Assembly (NCBI RefSeq): GCF_000003605.2
Contig: NW_003145787.1
Location: 353,681 to 389,064, forward strand
DNA length: 35,384 bases
Source of the DNA: Saccoglossus kowalevskii
Taxonomy: Eukaryota; Hemichordata; Enteropneusta; Harrimaniidae
Direction: 5' to 3'
Shown here in pieces: positions 30,931-35,384 of this stretch. The first letter of the stretch is position 1; the number at the start of each line of letters is the position of its first letter. The notes below the pieces were generated by a model. That model searched no databases. It was not told where the DNA came from and saw only the letters and a list, made by a program, of their open reading frames with translations. The translations under genes and the position numbers were made by a program.

Positions 30931-32754
30931 TGTACTGTTTGGTACATGTGTGTTACAAACAAAACTTTGAGCCACTGAATGTACTGTTTGGTACATGTAT
31001 GTTACAAACCAAACTTTGAGCCACTGAATGTACTGTTTGGTACATATGTGTGACAAACCAAACATTTAGCCACTGAATGTACTGTTTGGTACATGTGTGT
31101 TACAAACCAAACTTTGAGCCACTGAATGTACTGTTTGGTACATGTGTGTTACAAACCAAACTTTGAGCCACTGAATGTACTGTTTGGTACATGTGTGTTA
31201 CAAACCAAACTTTGAGCCACTGAATGCACTGTTGGGCCATGTGCATTACAAACCAAACTTTGAGACACTAAATGTATTGTTTGGTACATATGTGTTACAA
31301 ACCAAACTTTGAGCCACTGAATGTACTGGTTAGTACATATGTGTTACAAACCAAACTTTGAGCCACTGAATGTACTCTTTCGTACATATGTGATACAAAA
31401 CAAACTTTAAGCCACTGAATGTACAGGTTACTACATATGTGCTACAAACCAAACTTTGAGCCACTGAATGTACTGTTTGATTCATATTTGTTACAAACCA
31501 AACTTTGAGCCACTGAATGTAATGTTTGGGCCATGTGCACTACAAATCAATCTTTGAGCCACTGAATGTACTGTTTGGTACATATGTGTTACAAACAAAA
31601 CTTTGAGCTACCGAATGCACTGGTTGGTACATATGTGGTACAATTCAAACTTTGAGCCACTTAATGTACTGTTTGGTACAAGTGTACGTGTTACAAACAA
31701 AGTTTTGAGCCACTGAATGTACTGTTTCATACATATGTGTTACAAAACAAACTTTGAGCCACTGAATGTACTGTTTGGTACATATGTGTTACAAACAAAA
31801 CTTTGAGCTACCGAATGCACTGGTTGGTACATATGTGGTACAATCCAAATTTTGAGCCACTTACTGTACTGTTTGGTACATGTGTACGTGTTACAAACCA
31901 AGCTTTGAGCCACTTAATGTACTGTTTGGTACATATGTGGTACAAACCAAACTTTGAGCCACTGAATGTACTGGTTGGTACATGTGTGTTACAAACCAAA
32001 CATTGAGCCACTGAATGTACTGTTTGGTACATGTGTGTTACAAACAAAACTTTGAGCCACTGAATGTACTGTTTGGTACATGTATGTTACAAACCAAACT
32101 TTGAGCCACTGAATGTACTGTTTGGTACATATGTGTTACAAACCAAACATTTAGCCACTGAATGTACTGTTTGGTACATGTGTGTTACAAACCAAACTTT
32201 GAGCCACTGAATGTACTGTTTGGTACATGTGTGTTACAAACCAAACTTTGAGCCACTGAATGTACTGTTTGGTACATGTGTGTTACAAAACAAACTTTGA
32301 GCCATTGAATGTACTGTTTGGTACATATGTGTTACAAACCAAACTTTGAGCCACTGAATGTACTGTTTGGGCCATGTGCATTACAAACCAAACTTTGAGC
32401 CACTGAATGTACTGTTTGGTACATGTGTGTTACAAACCAAACTTTGAGCCACTGAATGCACTGTTTGGTACATGTGTGTTACAAACCAAACTTTGAGCCA
32501 CTGAATGTACTGTTTGGTACATGTGTGTTACAAACCAAACTTTGAGACACTAAATGTACTGTTTGGTACATATGTGTTACAAACCAAACTTTGAGCCACT
32601 GAATGTACTGTTTCGTACATATGTGTTACAAAACAAGCTTTAAGCCACTGAATGTACAGGTTACTACATATGTGCTACAAACCAAACTTTGAGCCACTGA
32701 ATGTACTGTTTGGTACATGTGTACGTGTTACAAACCAAACTTTGAGCCACTGAA
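30931..32754 (+). repeat. Long B-zone filler with a partial B core at 31767-32015
   Basis: Opens with canonical, acaaacaaaac and gtatg units and a gtgtgacaaacc change near 31050, then three canonical units (31078-31224) and tgcactgttgggccatgtgcattac. A tttcgtac to caattcaaac series (31.37-31.74 kb) copies 19.3-19.56 kb. The 249-bp partial core at 31767-32015 matches 18846-19094. The last part, from about 32540, matches 6.79-7.0 kb (offset 25749). Confidence 0.7.
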
Positions 32755-33470
32755 TGTACTGGTTGGTACATATGTGCTAAAAACCAAACGTCGAGCCACT
32801 GAATCCACTGTTTGGCCCATGTGCACTACAAACCAACTTTGAGCCACGGAATGCACCGTTTGGGCCATGTGCACTACAAACCAAACTTTGAGCCACTGAA
32901 TGTACTGGTTAGTACATATGTGTTACAAACCAAACTTTGAGCCACGTGCACTACAAACCAAACTTTGAGCCACTGAATGTACTGTTTCATACATATGTGT
33001 TACAAAACAAAGTTTGAGCCACTGAATGTACTGTTTGGGCCATGTGCACTACAAATCAAACTTTGAGCCACTGAATGTACTCTTTCGTACATATGTGTTA
33101 CAAACCAAACATTTAGCCACTGAATGTACTGGTTAGTACATATGTGCTACAAACCAAACTTTGATGTCACTGAATGTACTGGTTAGTACCTATTTGCCAG
33201 AAACCAAACTTTGAGCCACTGAATGTACTGTTTGGTACATGTGTGTTACATACCAAACTGAGCTACCGAATGCACTGGTTGGTACATATGTGGTACAATC
33301 CAAATTTTGAGCCACTTACTGTACTGTTTGGTACATGTGTACGTGTTACAAACCAAGCTTTGAGCCACTTAATGTACTGTTTGGTACATATGCAGTACAA
33401 ACCAAACTTTGAGCCACTGAATGTACTGGTTGGTACATGTGTGTTACAAACCAAACTTTGAGCCACTGAA
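32755..33470 (+). repeat. B core, 716 bp (copy 7)
   Basis: CACGTG at 32943. It shares the rare tttgccagaaacc with copy 1 at the same internal position (offset 25749), and has a private gccacggaatg near 32846. Confidence 0.92.
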
Positions 33471-34161
33471 TGTACTGTTTGGTACATGTGTGTTACAATC
33501 CAAACTTTGAGCCACTGAATGTACTGTTTGGTACATGTATGTTACAAACCAAACTTTGAGCCACTGAATGTACTGTTTGGTACATGTGTGTTACAAACCA
33601 AACTTTGAGCCACTGAATGCACTGTTTGGTACATATGTGTTACAAACCAAACATTTAGCCACTGAATGTACTGGTTAGTACATATGTGCCACAAACCAAA
33701 CTTTGAGCCACTGAATGTACTGTTTGGTACATGTGTGTTACATACCAACCTGAGCTACCGAATGCACTGGTTGGTACATATGTGGTACAATCCAAATTTT
33801 GAGCCACTTACTGTACTGTTTGGTACATGTGTACGTGTTACAAACCAAACTTTGAGCCACTGAATGTACTGTTTGGTACATGTGTGTTACAAACCAAACT
33901 TTGAGCCACTGAATGTACTGTTTGGATCATGTGTGTTACAAACCAAACTTTGAGCCACTGAATGTACTGTTTGGTACATGTGTGTTACAAACCAAACTTT
34001 GAGCCACTGAATGCACTGTTTGGTACATGTGTGTTACAAACCGAACTTTGAGCCACTGAATGCACTGTTGGACCATATTTGTTACAAACCAAACTTTGAG
34101 CCACTGAATGTACTGTTTCGTACATGTGTACGTGTTACAAACCAAACTTTGAGCCACTGAA
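33471..34161 (+). repeat. B-zone filler with partial B core at 33667-33864
   Basis: Includes acaatcc and gtatg units, a canonical pair, catttagcc, then a hybrid ggttagtacatatgtgccac unit that starts a 198-bp partial core. Private changes are accaacctgag near 33746, ttggatcatg near 33924 and accgaac near 34041. Confidence 0.72.
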
Positions 34162-34779
34162 TGTACTGGTTGGTACATATGTGCTAAAAACCAAACGTTG
34201 AGCCACTGAATCCACTGTTTGGCCCATGTGCACTACAAACCAACTTTGAGCCACTGAATGCACCGTTTGGGCCATGTGCACTACAAACCAAACTTTGAGC
34301 CACTGAATGTACTGGTTAGTACATATGTGTTACAAACCAAACTTTGAGCCACGTGCACTACAAACCAAACTGTGAGCCACTGAATGTACTGTTTCATACA
34401 TATGTGTTACAAAACAAAGTTTGAGCCACTGAATGTACTGTTTGGGCCATGTGCACTACAAATCAAACTTTGAGCCACTGAATGTACTCTTTCGTACATA
34501 TGTGTTACAAACCAAACATTTAGCCACTGAATGTACTGGTTAGTACATATGTGCTACAAACCAAACTTTGATGTCACTGAGTGTACTGGTTAGTACCTAT
34601 TTGCTACAAACCAAACTTTGAGCCACTGAATGTACTGTTTGGTACATGTGTGTTACATCCCAAACTGAGCTACCGAATGCACTGGTTGGTACATATGTGG
34701 TACAATCCAAATTTTGAGCCACTTACTGTACTGTTTGGTACATGTGTACGTGTTACAAACCAAACTTTGAGCCACTGAA
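34162..34779 (+). repeat. Shortened B core, 618 bp (copy 8)
   Basis: CACGTG at 34350. It is exactly 98 bp (two monomers) shorter than the others because the tacgtg unit is joined directly to a canonical end, losing the catatgcagtac and ggttggtacatgtg units. It has cgttgag in place of cgtcgag near 34197 and shares actgagtgtac and acatcccaaactg with copy 3. Confidence 0.88.
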
Positions 34780-35384
34780 TGTACTGTTTGGTACATGTGT
34801 GTTACAAACCAAACTTTGAGCCACTGAATGTACTGTTTGTTACATGTGTGTTACAAACCAAACTTTGAGCCACTGAATGTACTGTTTGGTACATGTGTGT
34901 TACAAACCAAACTTTGAGCCACTGAATGCACTGTTTGGTACATGTGTGTTACAAACCAAACTTTGAGCCACTGAATGCACTGTTGGGCCATGTGCATTAC
35001 AAACCAAACTTTGAGCCACTGAATGTACTGTTTGATTCATATTTGTTACAAACCAAACTTTGAGCCACTGAATGTAATGTTTGGGCCATGTGCACTACAA
35101 ATCAAACTTTGAGCCACTGAATGTACTGTTTGGTACATATGTGTTACAAACAAAACTTTAAGCTACCGAATGCACTGGTTGGTACATATGTGGTACAATC
35201 CAAACTTTGAGCCACTTAATGTACTGTTTGGTACATGTGTGTTATAAACCAAACTTTAAGCCACTGAATGTACTGTTTGGGTACATATGCGGTACAAACC
35301 AAACTTTGAGCCACTTAATGTACTGTTTGGTACAGGTGTACGTGTTACAAACAAATTTTGAGCCACTGAATATACTGTTTGGTA
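34780..35384 (+). repeat. B-zone filler running off the window end
   Basis: Canonical units, gtttgttac, tgcact, tgcactgttgggccatgtgcattac, gattcat, tgtaatgtttgggcc, an aaactttaagctaccg unit and a 53-bp tacaggtgtacg unit. It follows 7770-8070 at offset 27252, shifting to 27302 after one extra monomer and one G (tttgggtac). The array continues past the window. Confidence 0.75.

Larger units (their letters stand above)
1..35384. repeat. 49-bp satellite array filling the whole window
   Basis: Every line of the window is a variant of one 49-bp unit that runs tgtactgtttggtacatg, then tgtgttacaaaccaaac, then tttgagccactgaa. The period can be read directly from repeated marker words and is confirmed by block lengths: 441, 392, 294, 588 and 637 bp blocks are exactly 9, 8, 6, 12 and 13 units. 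Both window edges are inside the array, so the true array is longer than 35 kb. No unique sequence, transposon end, poly-A tail or gene interrupts it. Long, hierarchically homogenised arrays like this are characteristic of eukaryotic satellite DNA; the specific family and species are not recognised. The array is a poor substrate for short-read assembly, so its length and order depend on long reads. Confidence 0.97.

Noticed and set aside
1-35384. CRISPR array
   Set aside because: Repeats are directly contiguous and there are no unique spacers of similar length between identical repeats.
1-35384. CENP-B box
   Set aside because: I looked for the TTCG....A..CGGG pattern. TTCG occurs in tttcgtac units but no CGGG follows, so there is no match I can support.
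1-35384. Telomeric repeat or rDNA spacer
   Set aside because: No TTAGGG, TTTAGGG or TTAGG runs and no rRNA-like segment are present.

Overview
The window is one uninterrupted tandem satellite array. I find no gene, RNA gene, transposable element or unique flanking sequence, and both ends stop inside the repeat. The unit is a 49-bp monomer (about 39% GC, no CpG in its commonest form). Dividing window length by unit length gives roughly 720 copies. This kind of long array with nested higher-order structure is typical of eukaryotic constitutive heterochromatin (centromeric, pericentromeric or subtelomeric). I do not recognise the monomer and cannot name the organism.

The array is strongly hierarchical. 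Level 1 is the monomer; nearly every block below has a length equal to an integer number of 49-bp units plus a few recurrent length variants (45, 48, 53, 54, 50 and a 77-bp fused double unit). Level 2 is a set of fixed cassettes of marker monomers: a 494-bp cassette (C-plus, 8 copies, plus 4 copies of its first 200 bp), a 740-bp block (D, 5 copies), a 295-bp block (E, 4 full copies and 1 partial), and a 716-bp core (B, 7 full copies, 1 shortened, several partial). Between them lie homogeneous runs of 6 to 30 near-identical canonical monomers. Level 3 is a higher-order repeat D + C-plus + canonical filler, seen four times in tandem at 21.7-29.9 kb and once near 4.9-6.8 kb. Level 4 is an alternation of two zone types that hardly mix: A zones (about 1-6.8, 9.5-15.4 and 20.5-29.9 kb; C cassettes) and B zones (about 6.8-9.5, 15.4-20.5 and 29.9-35.4 kb; B cores with a CACGTG deletion junction). 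Each A zone holds four C cassettes; the B zones hold two, three and three CACGTG junctions.

No coding function is supported. Open frames up to about 110 codons on both strands are by-products of a stop-poor repeat whose length is 1 modulo 3. The interest lies in repeat evolution (dated-order deletions, unequal exchange, segmental copying with private variants), two competing inverted repeats inside each monomer, the 3 x 49 = 147 bp relation to the nucleosome core, and local clusters of homopolymer-length changes that look like residual long-read assembly error. All counts and offsets were made by eye from the sequence and should be recomputed with a tandem-repeat tool.
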